In this document: positions 8,843 to 16,659 of the stretch, one piece after another
How the letters are laid out: each line of letters begins with the position of its first letter
How positions within the stretch are numbered: the stretch's first letter is position 1
NCBI RefSeq assembly: GCF_000341025.1
Contig: NZ_ANBF01000034.1
Span: 10,319-55,686 of the forward strand
Source of the DNA: Nocardiopsis salina YIM 90010
GTDB lineage: Bacteria; Actinomycetota; Actinomycetes; Streptosporangiales; Streptosporangiaceae
DNA length: 45,368 nt
Direction: 5' to 3'
Position numbers and translations under genes: made by a program
Notes under the pieces: generated by a model
Told to the model about the DNA's origin: nothing
What the model saw: only the letters and a program-made list of their open reading frames with translations
The model's database searches: none

Positions 8843-10273
8843 TCAGGGGACAACGCCGACGAGCGTGTCCGTCGGAGACCCGTCCTCGTCACGTTCACCT
8901 TGTACGACCAAGGAGCCGGGGGCGAGCGTCATGGCTTCGGGATCCGGGAACATGGAATGGGGCGGGGTTCCGTCATGTCCCCGGTCTTCCTCGACCATGA
9001 GACCTTCCAGGTCCAGTGTTTCAGTGTTCCCGTTCGACTTATCGGTGACGACGATCTGTGCTGGATCCCAGGAAAAATCGTCCTGCTGGTTGACGTCCAG
9101 CCAGGCCAGGCCGTCCGCGAGTGGAACAATAAAGGTGTCGTTGAGGCGTCGTGCCGTGGGCGCCTCGACGGAGAAAAGATCCCGGGTGTCGCCGGAGAGG
9201 TCTTCGTAGGCGTACTGGACCTCGTCCTCATCTTCGCCTTCGTGGACCGTGACGATCTGGTTGTCGATCGCGCCGATGATGTCCCCGTCGTGCCCGGAGA
9301 TGAAGTCGGTGTCGGTCGCCAGTTCGCCGGTCTCTGATTTCAGGGCCCACTCTTGTTCGTGGGCCGTGAAATCAACGGAAGCGAATGCATGGTGGCCTTC
9401 TTGGTCAAGTGCGGCGCTGATGAGTGGGTAATCCACCTGATTCTCGCCAGTGGCCTCTTCCTGCCATGGAACGAATCCTCCTTCAGGGTCCACTCCGACC
9501 AGGGCGAATGTGTAGTCGCGCGGGTTGTCCGGGGAGGCAGCGCCTTCTCCCTCCTGGTCGGTGAAGAGGAGTGAGAGGATCAACGTGTCTTGGGCAGGGA
9601 ATCCGTGGCTGAGGACGGGCTCTGCGTGTTCTGGTCCCTGTTCGACCTCGGGGGAGAGGCGCCAGAGCTCTTCGCCTCCCTCGAGCGCGTAGGCCACGAT
9701 GTCGCCGTGTTCACCGCCATCGGATTCCTGGATGACACGTGCTTCATCGGTGATGATCCCGGGGTCATGGCCGTTTTCACGGTGGATGTTGCCATCGAGG
9801 CCGCCGCCGGAGCGGGGGGTGAATTCGGCTGTGTGTTCGTTGATGAGGTCGCCGGTGGCGGCGTCGAGGAGGACGATGTCGTTCTGTGCGGGGGATTCGT
9901 CTTCGTCTTCTTCGTCGGTGTGGCCTCCGGCGTAGGAGAGCATGACTTTGCTGCCGTCGGGGGTGACGGCGGCGGAGCTGATGGGTTCCTCCGGTCGGCG
10001 GTAGTGCCACTGCTCTTCACCGGTGTCGCCGGCGAGTGAGACGACGCCATCATCGACCATCGCTGCGACCCCGTGCTGGGTGGGGCTGACGTGCGTGATG
10101 CTTGTTTTGTCGGGTGGTTGCCAGTCCCAGCCCACGGAGGTGACTGACGTGGGGACGTCCAGCTCCTGCGGCGGGTTATCGAGGGTGGCGTGCTCCTCGG
10201 AGGGCTCCAGGGGGGTGCAGGCGGACAGCAGGGGCAGGAGCGCCGCTGCGCAGAGCGCTCGCTTGGTGGGCAT
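8843..10273 (-). CDS. Secreted beta-propeller lipoprotein (PQQ-like repeats)
   Basis: A 476-residue predicted lipoprotein: basic start MPTKRALC, hydrophobic core and lipobox LLSAC at about residues 15-19. The mature part contains repeated blades of the PQQ/quinoprotein-like type, such as VVSLAGDTGEEQWHYRRPEE, IVLLDAATGDLINEH and IVAYALEGGEELWRLSPE, each with the turn-and-Trp spacing of a propeller. GAGGAC about 8 bases before the ATG supports the start. Composition is very acidic. It resembles the protein at 20169-21485 in order of motifs, so the two are likely paralogs. Probable role is an extracytoplasmic binding or scaffold protein; function unknown. Confidence 0.75.
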   Translation of the reverse strand: MPTKRALCAAALLPLLSACTPLEPSEEHATLDNPPQELDVPTSVTSVGWDWQPPDKTSITHVSPTQHGVAAMVDDGVVSLAGDTGEEQWHYRRPEEPISSAAVTPDGSKVMLSYAGGHTDEEDEDESPAQNDIVLLDAATGDLINEHTAEFTPRSGGGLDGNIHRENGHDPGIITDEARVIQESDGGEHGDIVAYALEGGEELWRLSPEVEQGPEHAEPVLSHGFPAQDTLILSLLFTDQEGEGAASPDNPRDYTFALVGVDPEGGFVPWQEEATGENQVDYPLISAALDQEGHHAFASVDFTAHEQEWALKSETGELATDTDFISGHDGDIIGAIDNQIVTVHEGEDEDEVQYAYEDLSGDTRDLFSVEAPTARRLNDTFIVPLADGLAWLDVNQQDDFSWDPAQIVVTDKSNGNTETLDLEGLMVEEDRGHDGTPPHSMFPDPEAMTLAPGSLVVQGERDEDGSPTDTLVGVVP

Positions 10274-10393
10274 GGTTAGTCCTCATGGTTCTTCACCGGC
10301 ATCCGGCACGCGGTTCCTAGTGGTGCCCGGAGGAAGATACCGACACGGTCGTGGACGGCGGGATCCGGCCCCTGTTGGGAAACCGCGCGGGGG

Positions 10394-10861
10394 TCAGGTG
10401 CCGTCGCGCGCTTCGTCCACGCGGCGGGCGAGGTCCTCGGCGTCGGGCACGACCACGGTGCAGACCCGGCCGTCGTCCGCGGTGACCCGGACCCCGGTCC
10501 CGCTGCGCATGAGCACGCCCAGGTCCCCGGAGGAGTTGAACCGCAGGCCCACCCCGCTGAAGTCGGCGAACGCGCTCACCGGGACGGTCTCGACCGACGT
10601 GATCCGGTCGACCGGGACACGCCGGCGCCACAGCGGCCACAGCGCGATGGTCAGGGTGGCGCCGGCGAGCCGGACCCGCACGTGGAACGTGGCGATGAGC
10701 AGGGGCATCACGATCGCCAGCGCGACGACCATCCACAGCGCCACGGTCTCGTCGGGCTGGTCCCGGGCGGCGGCGTAGAGGATGCCGCACCCGCCGAGAG
10801 CCATGAGGACCATCGCGCCGATGAGCGCGGGGTGGGCGGGGACGCGGCGTTCGTAGGTCAC
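10394..10861 (-). CDS. Small membrane protein with PH-like C-terminal region
   Basis: A 155-residue protein from the GTG at 10861, preceded by AGGACA; longer readings upstream are antisense to the serine hydrolase gene. It has two helices (PALIGAMVLMALGGCGILYAA and VALWMVVALAIVMPLLIATF) followed by a soluble part with alternating strands (VRVRLAGATLTIALWPLWRR, then RITSVETVPVS). That layout resembles bacterial PH-domain or DUF3093-like proteins, but I am not certain of the family. It is divergent from the serine hydrolase; a putative operator lies between the two. Confidence 0.6.
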   Translation of the reverse strand: MTYERRVPAHPALIGAMVLMALGGCGILYAAARDQPDETVALWMVVALAIVMPLLIATFHVRVRLAGATLTIALWPLWRRRVPVDRITSVETVPVSAFADFSGVGLRFNSSGDLGVLMRSGTGVRVTADDGRVCTVVVPDAEDLARRVDEARDGT

Positions 10862-10922
10862 GGGGGATGTCCTGTGGGGTGGTGGTTGTCGTCGGGTCGA
10901 GCGTAGCCCGGGCCCCCACCGC

Positions 10923-10936
10923 ATGACGGCTGTCAT
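10923..10936. promoter_or_regulatory. Inverted repeat ATGAC-N4-GTCAT, putative response-regulator site
   Basis: A perfect inverted repeat ATGACGGCTGTCAT between the divergent starts at 10861 and 10997. The same sequence with two changes occurs at the start of the histidine kinase gene (14659-14672). Two copies this close to a NarL-type response regulator gene suggest they are its binding sites. Confidence 0.45.
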
Positions 10937-10996
10937 GGGCGCGGCCGTGACACCGGTGACTGGCGTGCGGACCCGGTTCCCGCCCAGACTGCCGGT

Positions 10997-12637
10997 ATGA
11001 ACCCTGACGACATCCCCCGTGACCCCACGCCCGCACCGGAACCCGGCTCCGAACCGGAAGCCGCGCCCGCCCCCAAGCGCCCCCGGGTCCCGCGCGCGGC
11101 GCAGGCGCCCGGCCGCGTGTGGCTGGCGGCGCTGGGTGCGGCCGTGGCGGCGGCGCTGCTGGCCCTGCTCCTGTTCCCGCACGAGTCCATGCCGGACGCG
11201 GCCTTCGAGGGCGACGACGCCCTGGTCAGCGACCTGGAGGCCTCCGTGGACGAGGACTTCGTCCAGGGCATGGCGGTGGCCCGGTTCCCCGTCGACGACA
11301 CCGGCGAGGTGGAGTGGGCGTTCGCCGGCACGTCCGAGGGCAGCACGCCCGTCGACGCCGACACCTGGTTCGAGACGGCGTCGGTGTTCAAGACCTTCAC
11401 GGCGATGACGTTGGCCGACATGGTCGAGAACGGCGAGACCTCCCTCGAACGCACGTTGGGTGAGGTGTTCCCCGACACCGACTTCGCCGACGATCGGATC
11501 GCCGACGCCACGCTCGAGCAGGTCGCCAACCACCACGCCGGCCTCAGCCCGGGGGCACCGGGTGCGCCGGACAGGTTCGTGCGCGGCCTCGTCTTCGGTG
11601 ACGCCTACCGCCACGCCCTGTCCCCGCAGGAGTACCTGCCGCAGACCACCGCGACCGCGCAGGACAGCTACGTGTACTCCAACATCGGGTACGCGGTCCT
11701 GGCCGAGGCCCTGGCGCAGGAGAGCGGAACCCCGTACGAGGACCTCGTGCGCGAGCGTGTGCTCGACCCCCTGGGCATGGACGACACGGTGATCTCCGAG
11801 GGCATCCCCGAAGGCGGCGCACCGCCGTACGTGGAACCGGGCGCGCGGTCCGAGGAGTGGGTCAACACCGACTACGCGGGCGCGGGCATCACCACATGGA
11901 GCACGACCGCCGACCTCACCCGGTTCATGACCGCGGTGGCCGACGGCACGGCCCCGGGCATGGGCGCACTGGAGGTCCAGCGCGAGAACGTCGAGGTGAC
12001 CGGTCTGTCCGACGACGCCGAGGAGAGCGAGGGCATCGGCGGCAACCTGAACATGGGTCTGGGCTGGCACATCCTCGACGTGCCCGACGCGGGTTCGGTG
12101 AGCTGGCACAGTGGCGGATCGCTCGGAACCCGCACCATGGTCGCGGTCGGCGAGGACGAGGCGGTCGTCATCATGGCCAACTCGTTCATGGTGGAGACGG
12201 TGCCGCTCGGCTTCGAACTGCTCTCTGACGACCCCGAGCCGATCCCGGGCCTGCCCGCGCCGGTCCTGATCGCGCAGACGGTGGTCATGTCCCTGGTCCC
12301 GGCGCTGATGCTGCTCGCGTTCGTGGCCCGCCGCCGCACGCTGGTGACGCAGCGCCACCTGGACCGCCTGCGCCTCGTCTCGTTCCCGCTGGGTGCGTTG
12401 GCGTGGCTGCTGGCGGCGCTGAAGTTCGGGGCGTGGTCGGTCACCCCGCACACGGTCGCGGCGGTGGCGGCCGGTGCGATCGCAGCGGCGGTCACGGTCG
12501 GGGTGTGGCACTGGAAGCGCGTACCGGGTGAGGCGGCCCGGTGGCGGTGGCTACACATCACCGTGTTCGTGCTGTCGCTGCTGTTCTCGCTGGCCCTCGG
12601 CGGCTTCTCGGCGTACGGCCTGATCGTCGTGCGCTGA
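10997..12637 (+). CDS. Membrane-anchored serine hydrolase, beta-lactamase family (class C-like)
   Basis: A 546-residue protein: Pro-rich cytosolic tail, one helix (about residues 41-60), an external beta-lactamase/transpeptidase-like domain, and three or four helices at the C-terminus. Catalytic motifs are S129-V-F-K132 (SxxK), Y227-S-N (YxN), and HSGG about residue 375 in place of KTG, as in class C-like esterases and D-aminopeptidases. Such enzymes act on peptidoglycan peptides, esters or lactams. The start lies 60 bases after a putative operator; no strong ribosome site is seen. Together with the neighbouring two-component system it may belong to a cell-envelope response. Confidence 0.88.
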   Translation: MNPDDIPRDPTPAPEPGSEPEAAPAPKRPRVPRAAQAPGRVWLAALGAAVAAALLALLLFPHESMPDAAFEGDDALVSDLEASVDEDFVQGMAVARFPVDDTGEVEWAFAGTSEGSTPVDADTWFETASVFKTFTAMTLADMVENGETSLERTLGEVFPDTDFADDRIADATLEQVANHHAGLSPGAPGAPDRFVRGLVFGDAYRHALSPQEYLPQTTATAQDSYVYSNIGYAVLAEALAQESGTPYEDLVRERVLDPLGMDDTVISEGIPEGGAPPYVEPGARSEEWVNTDYAGAGITTWSTTADLTRFMTAVADGTAPGMGALEVQRENVEVTGLSDDAEESEGIGGNLNMGLGWHILDVPDAGSVSWHSGGSLGTRTMVAVGEDEAVVIMANSFMVETVPLGFELLSDDPEPIPGLPAPVLIAQTVVMSLVPALMLLAFVARRRTLVTQRHLDRLRLVSFPLGALAWLLAALKFGAWSVTPHTVAAVAAGAIAAAVTVGVWHWKRVPGEAARWRWLHITVFVLSLLFSLALGGFSAYGLIVVR

Positions 12638-12665
12638 CCCCGATGCGCGGACGGACCCGGATGAG

Positions 12666-12690
12666 GGGGCGGTCAGGACGGGGCCGCCCC
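12666..12690. terminator. Stem-loop between convergent genes
   Basis: GGGGCGG (12666-12672) pairs with CCGCCCC (12684-12690), between the serine hydrolase and the response regulator, which end toward each other. No T-run is present. Confidence 0.45.
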
Positions 12691-13365
12691 TCACCCGCGC
12701 TCGCGTGTGTACCAGAGCGCGAGCTGCGTACGGTCGCGCAGGTCGAGCTTGCGCAGCGCGTTCGTGACGTGGTTGCGCACGGTGCCCTCGGTGACGAAGA
12801 GGCGTTCTGCGATCTCCCGGTTCGCGGCGCCCTCGCTGATGAGCTGGGCGACCTCGGTCTCGCGCTCCGAGAGCGGACCCGCAGCCTGCAACCCCGCGGG
12901 AGCAGCGGGTTCCGGCGCGGGCGGGGCGTCCAGGGCCCCGACCAACCGGTCGGCGACGGCCCCCGTCAGCACCCGCTCGCCCCGCGCGGCACGGCGCAGC
13001 ACGTCGGCGACCTCGTCGGGCTCGGCGTCCTTGAGCAGGTACCCCCGGGCGCCCGCGCGCAGCCCGTCGAAGAGGTACTCGTCCTCCTGGAAGGTCGTCA
13101 GGATCACCGTGGCCACGCGCGGGTACGTCTCGCCGAGCCGCTTGATGAGGGTGATCCCGTCCATGACCGGCATCCGGATGTCGACCAGCGCCACCTGCGG
13201 GTGCTGCTCCTCGGGCAGCCCGGCCAGGAGCGCGAGCGCCTCCTCGCCGTCGCCGACCTCGCCCATGACCTCGATGCCGTCCTCGGTGGCCAGGAGCCGG
13301 GCCAGGCCGCGGCGCATGAGGGCCTGGTCGTCCACCACCAGGACTCGGACGGGCGGCGTGCTCAC
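12691..13365 (-). CDS. Response regulator, NarL/LuxR family
   Basis: A 224-residue regulator with receiver and LuxR-type DNA-binding domains. Acidic pocket D12-D13, phosphoacceptor D62 in ALVDIRMPVMDG, the Thr of ILTTF and the Lys of GYLLKDA are all present. The C-terminal helix-turn-helix contains LSERETEVAQLISEGAANRE and VTEGTVRNHVTNALRKL. A Pro/Ala-rich linker joins the two. It overlaps the upstream kinase gene by four bases (ATGA-type), so both are co-translated. Likely targets carry the ATGAC-N4-GTCA(T/C) repeats at 10923 and 14659. Confidence 0.95.
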   Translation of the reverse strand: MSTPPVRVLVVDDQALMRRGLARLLATEDGIEVMGEVGDGEEALALLAGLPEEQHPQVALVDIRMPVMDGITLIKRLGETYPRVATVILTTFQEDEYLFDGLRAGARGYLLKDAEPDEVADVLRRAARGERVLTGAVADRLVGALDAPPAPEPAAPAGLQAAGPLSERETEVAQLISEGAANREIAERLFVTEGTVRNHVTNALRKLDLRDRTQLALWYTRERG

Positions 13366-14660
13366 CGGACACTCTCCATACTCGGGTCGAATTCGCGGGG
13401 CACGCGCGCGGTGAGCACGTACCCGCCCTCGGGACGGTTGTGGCCGACCAGCGACCCGCCCAGGGCCGACAGGCGTTCCTCCAGGGTGGTGAGGCCGAAA
13501 CCTTGGTCCGTGGCCCCGTCACCCGCGCCGGTGCCGTTGTCGGCGATCTCCACGGCCACGTCCCCGCCGTCGACGTACACGGTCACGTCGATGTGGTCGG
13601 CGCGGGAGTGGCGGAGCGCGTTGGTCAGCCCTTCCTGCGCCGCACGGTAGGCGGCCAGCTCGGCCTCGCCGTCCATGGTGTCGGGCCAGACCCCCTCCAG
13701 CCGGAACCGGGTGGAGGCGCCGGTGTCGGCAAAGCTCTGCACGAGCGCTCCGATCGCCTCCGCGCCGTTGCGGCCCTCCAGGTTGAGGGGTTTGAGCGCG
13801 CGCACCCACCGGCGGGTCTCCTCCAGCGCCTGCTTGGCCAGCCGGCGCGCCTCGCCGATGTCCTCGCGCACCTGGTCGGGCACGGGGCCGCCGCGTTCGG
13901 CGTTGGCCAGGCACACGTTGATGGCGGTGAGGTGGTGGCCGGTGCTGTCGTGCATCTCGCGGGCCATGCGGGAACGTTCCTCGGCCACGGCGAGCTCGCG
14001 CGTGCGGGCGGTGTAGTGGCGGAGCTTGCGGTGGGTCTCCTCCAGGTCGGTGAGCAGGTCGCGGGTGTGCTGGGCCCGGTGCGCGGCGGCCGCGAGCCCG
14101 GCGACGACGAAGCAGATGATCAGTCCGGTGACGGTGATCAAGGCGCTGTTGAAGAGGGCCTGGCCGTCCGTGAACGGCGGGACCATGTACTGGACGGCGA
14201 AATTGACCCCGCCGAACAGGAATGCGGGGAGCACCCCGACTCGCGGCCCGTACGCGCACGTCGTCTGCGCCACCGCGACAGCCATGAGCAGGTGGTGCCC
14301 GAAGTCGGCGACCGCGTAGACCGCCAGGGTCGACACCACGAAACCGACGGTGGCCAGGGTCTGGCGGCGTGAGGACGACGGGCTCCACGGCAGCAGGGGC
14401 CACAGGACCACGGTCGGCGCCAGGAAGGCCAGCAGGGCCATGTACAGCACGGGGGTCTCGTCGAACGGCGGGGGGACGAAACCGTCCAGTTGGTGGCTGT
14501 TGAAACCGCGCACGAGCACGATGAGCGCGACGGTTCCCCAGAAGAGCACGCGGGCGGCGGCGGGGGCAGTGCGGCCGCGGGGGTCCCAACGGAGGGGGTC
14601 GAATCTGTGGGGGAGTGGACGTCGGGTCACAGCTGCCAGCCTAGACGGTGGGGGATTCAT
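13362..14660 (-). CDS. Sensor histidine kinase, HisKA_3 (NarL partner) family
   Basis: A 432-residue kinase from the ATG at 14660. The first ~200 residues hold five or six membrane helices with very short outside loops, so it may sense a membrane-embedded signal. A short coiled linker leads to the phosphoacceptor H237 in MAREMHDSTGHHLTAI, the HisKA_3 H-box with the usual following acidic residue. The ATP-binding domain has the N-box-like EGLTNALRHSRA, the G-box DNGTGAG and the G2 segment GFGLTTLEERL. An ATG at 14705 would add 15 residues. The chosen start overlaps an inverted repeat like that at 10923, suggesting autoregulation. Confidence 0.93.
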   Translation of the reverse strand: MNPPPSRLAAVTRRPLPHRFDPLRWDPRGRTAPAAARVLFWGTVALIVLVRGFNSHQLDGFVPPPFDETPVLYMALLAFLAPTVVLWPLLPWSPSSSRRQTLATVGFVVSTLAVYAVADFGHHLLMAVAVAQTTCAYGPRVGVLPAFLFGGVNFAVQYMVPPFTDGQALFNSALITVTGLIICFVVAGLAAAAHRAQHTRDLLTDLEETHRKLRHYTARTRELAVAEERSRMAREMHDSTGHHLTAINVCLANAERGGPVPDQVREDIGEARRLAKQALEETRRWVRALKPLNLEGRNGAEAIGALVQSFADTGASTRFRLEGVWPDTMDGEAELAAYRAAQEGLTNALRHSRADHIDVTVYVDGGDVAVEIADNGTGAGDGATDQGFGLTTLEERLSALGGSLVGHNRPEGGYVLTARVPREFDPSMESVR

Positions 14661-14672
14661 GACGGTTGTCAC
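14659..14672. promoter_or_regulatory. Inverted repeat ATGAC-N4-GTCAC at the kinase start
   Basis: ATGACGGTTGTCAC differs from the 10923-10936 site in two bases and overlaps the chosen start codon of the kinase gene. It is a plausible autoregulatory site for the response regulator. Confidence 0.4.
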
Positions 14673-14797
14673 GGGTCGGTGCCCCGGTTCCGGTACCCGG
14701 GTCATGTACGGGGTTCCGACCTGTGTGGGATGGTTCGCCGCCGACCGGGTTGCCTAAGCTGTGCCCCGACCGAACGAGAACGGAAGAGGCTTCGGAC

Positions 14798-15310
14798 ATG
14801 CTCCCATCAGGGGTCCTTGCGGCGGTGGCCGAGGACGGCTCGATCGGAGGGCTCTCCCTGGCGTGGCTGGCCTTCGTGGTCGGGGCGTCGGCGATCGCGA
14901 TGGTGGCGTGCGGGGTGATGAGCGCCCGCCGGACCCTGCACCCGAACGTGCTCGTCGGGATCCGGACGTCGTTCACCCTCGACGGGGACCGGAACTGGTA
15001 CGCCGTGCACGACCGCGCGGCGCCGGTGTTCACCGGGAGCGGGCTGCTCTACGCGCTCTCCATCGTGCCGCTGTTCCTGCTCGACGGGGTCGGCCCGCAG
15101 GCCACGGGGCTGTTGATTCTGATCGGTGTGGGAACCGTGGTGCTGTGCGTCGGGACGATCCGTGCCCAGCGTGCGGCCAAGGCGGCGCTCGCGGAGGAGG
15201 ACGCGCGCGAGGCTGATGGATGGGGACCGGAGGAGGGCGCCTCGGACCCGGGCTTCCCCGAGGAGGAGGCGCCGGGGGACGGCTCGTCCGGGGGAGGGGC
15301 GGACCGATGA
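14798..15310 (+). CDS. SdpI-like integral membrane protein
   Basis: A 170-residue protein starting at ATG 14798 after GGAAGAGG. It has four segments in the pattern of the SdpI/YhfL family: a first helix near LAWLAFVVGASAIAMVACG, then the diagnostic cytosolic loop VGIRTSFTLDGDRNWYAVHD, two hydrophobic helices (LLYALSIVPLFLLDG and LLILIGVGTVVLCVGT) and an acidic Gly-rich tail. In Bacillus, SdpI gives immunity to a cannibalism toxin; actinobacterial relatives mostly have unknown roles. It overlaps the next gene by four bases. Confidence 0.75.
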   Translation: MLPSGVLAAVAEDGSIGGLSLAWLAFVVGASAIAMVACGVMSARRTLHPNVLVGIRTSFTLDGDRNWYAVHDRAAPVFTGSGLLYALSIVPLFLLDGVGPQATGLLILIGVGTVVLCVGTIRAQRAAKAALAEEDAREADGWGPEEGASDPGFPEEEAPGDGSSGGGADR

Positions 15311-15675
15311 CCGCCGTCTGGTTGTTCGTCGCGTTCGTCTGTGCGGTGCTGGCCGGGTTCCTGCTGTGGTCGGCCGGGCGCCCGGTGGCCGAGGACGAAC
15401 ACGGGCGGCTGCGTACGTTCGTGCAGTTGCCTCCCGGGATCGAAACGCTGGAGCAGGCGGAGGCTTATCGGTCGCGGTTGCATCCGCATCTTGCGGTGGC
15501 CTCGCACGTGCTGTCCGTTGCGGCGCTGGGGATGGCGGCGTGGGCTCTGCTCATCGATGATCCCGGCGACCCGGTTTTTGCGGTGCTCGGGGCTTCGCTC
15601 ACGGTCGTGGTGATCGTTGGGACGGGAGCGGTGCGGGCCTCGTTGTACGGCCCAGATCGGCCGCCGTCGTCGTAG
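15307..15675 (+). CDS. Small membrane protein coupled to the SdpI-like gene
   Basis: A 122-residue protein with three hydrophobic segments: WLFVAFVCAVLAGFLLW at the N-terminus, AVASHVLSVAALGMAAWALL and VFAVLGASLTVVVIVGTG. The soluble loop between the first two is polar (GRLRTFVQLPPGIETLEQAE). The ATG overlaps the stop of the SdpI-like gene (ATGA), so translation is coupled and the two proteins may interact. I do not recognise the family. Confidence 0.65.
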   Translation: MTAVWLFVAFVCAVLAGFLLWSAGRPVAEDEHGRLRTFVQLPPGIETLEQAEAYRSRLHPHLAVASHVLSVAALGMAAWALLIDDPGDPVFAVLGASLTVVVIVGTGAVRASLYGPDRPPSS

Positions 15676-15797
15676 GCGGGACGCGGGATGGGGTCTGGGA
15701 GTGGGGCCGGGTGCTGGGGCTGGGTGCTGGTGGGGCTGTGCTCGTGGTATGGGGCCTGGTGTGAGTCGCGGGGTTCCTGGTGTGGGGTCTTGGGTGT
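15676..15797. other. G/T-biased spacer before the inverted repeat
   Basis: About 120 bases with a strong G+T bias on the plus strand and degenerate GGTGCTGGGGCTGG-type repeats. No gene is supported. Runs of three or four G could form quadruplexes. It abuts the left inverted-repeat arm. Confidence 0.4.
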
Positions 15798-16332
15798 TCT
15801 GTGGTGTTGCCTCGGGGGTGGGGGCTCGTCGGGGCTGGGATCGTAGCCCGGCCGGGCCCTCACGCAACCCACGTCGGCGCCACCCCCGATCGCTGACCTG
15901 GGTTGAATGCTTTGGCGTCTGCGGGGTTGCTCAGGGCGCCTCGGGGTGTGCGCTCCGGCCCTGTTCCCGGGCTGACCCGACCCACCTCGACGAACCCGTC
16001 TCCACCCCCGAGGCCCCTGGCAGCCCAAAGGAACGGTGGCACTACGGGCGCCTTCGGCGCGGTGACCCCCTGGGGTGGCCCCATTGCGACCAACGGTCGA
16101 GGTGGGGGGCGGTGGCTCACTCCTGCGACAGCAACAGCACAAGCACGCCCCGCGCACTCCCGGTCGCGCATTGAGTCTCAGGGGTGGCACGTGTGCGGAT
16201 GTCCTCTCGGCCCCGGGTGCTCCCAGTGGGGCATTGAGTCTCAGGGGTGGCACTTGTGCGGGTTCCTCCTGCCGAGGACGCTTCTTGCTACCAGAGCAGG
16301 GGGGGCAGCGCTGAACCTGCTCTGGTAGCAAG
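15798..16332 (+). repeat. Left inverted-repeat arm
   Basis: Bases 15798-16190 match the reverse complement of 18901-19294 with only a handful of differences over about 393 bases. Homology continues inward to the hairpin at 16284-16332. The arm contains an extra internal duplication: a 23-base unit beginning GCATTGAGTCTCAGG occurs at 16168 and again at 16231. Reading frames inside the arm (for example 15903-16328) appear in both copies only because the DNA is duplicated; I do not call them genes. Confidence 0.9.
16284..16332. repeat. Perfect 17-bp hairpin at the inner end of the left arm
   Basis: CTTGCTACCAGAGCAGG (16284-16300) pairs perfectly with 16316-16332 around a 15-base loop. The same stem core recurs at 18823-18876. 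It lies about 330 bases downstream of the nuclease gene and could act as a terminator or as a structure recognised by a protein. Confidence 0.8.
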
Positions 16333-16419
16333 GTCGGCCGGTGGCGGGCCGGCCACCCCCGGCTGCGGGCGGACACGGTGTCCGATGGGTCGGATGGACC
16401 GGAGGTCCGGTTCGGTGCG

Positions 16420-16480
16420 GTTGTTAGTGCTTACAACAGCACTGAGAACGTTTTCAGGTGCTCATAACAGCGCTAACAAC
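16420..16480. repeat. 61-bp imperfect palindrome centred on AACGTT
   Basis: The outer arms GTTGTTAGTGCT and AGCGCTAACAAC match at 11 of 12 positions and an inner pair AGCAC-TGA / TCA-G-GTGCT surrounds AACGTT. Roughly 23 of 30 positions pair. It lies between the hairpin and the end of the nuclease gene, in otherwise non-coding sequence (16333-16659). Confidence 0.6.
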
Positions 16481-16659
16481 GACCGGCGGCCGGCGACGAC
16501 GGTTCGGGCACCGATCCGGCCATCGGCCTGGAGCCCGACCTGGGCCCGTGCGGGTCAGGGCCGCGTAGACGGCCACGCCCGATCACGCTCGATCACGCCG
16601 GGTGGGACCAGGCCCGGCCGCCGCGCACATGCGAGCGGCGGACATCCGGGGTACCTGCC

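Noticed and set aside
10394-12511. A 705-codon minus-strand frame
   Set aside because: All but the last ~155 codons run antisense to the serine hydrolase gene, and a good GTG start with a ribosome site lies at 10861.
15903-16328. Reading frame found in both inverted-repeat arms (also 18917-19189 on the minus strand)
   Set aside because: The identical translation follows from DNA duplication; composition is Pro/Ser/Arg-rich without protein features, and the frames in the other directions are equally open.
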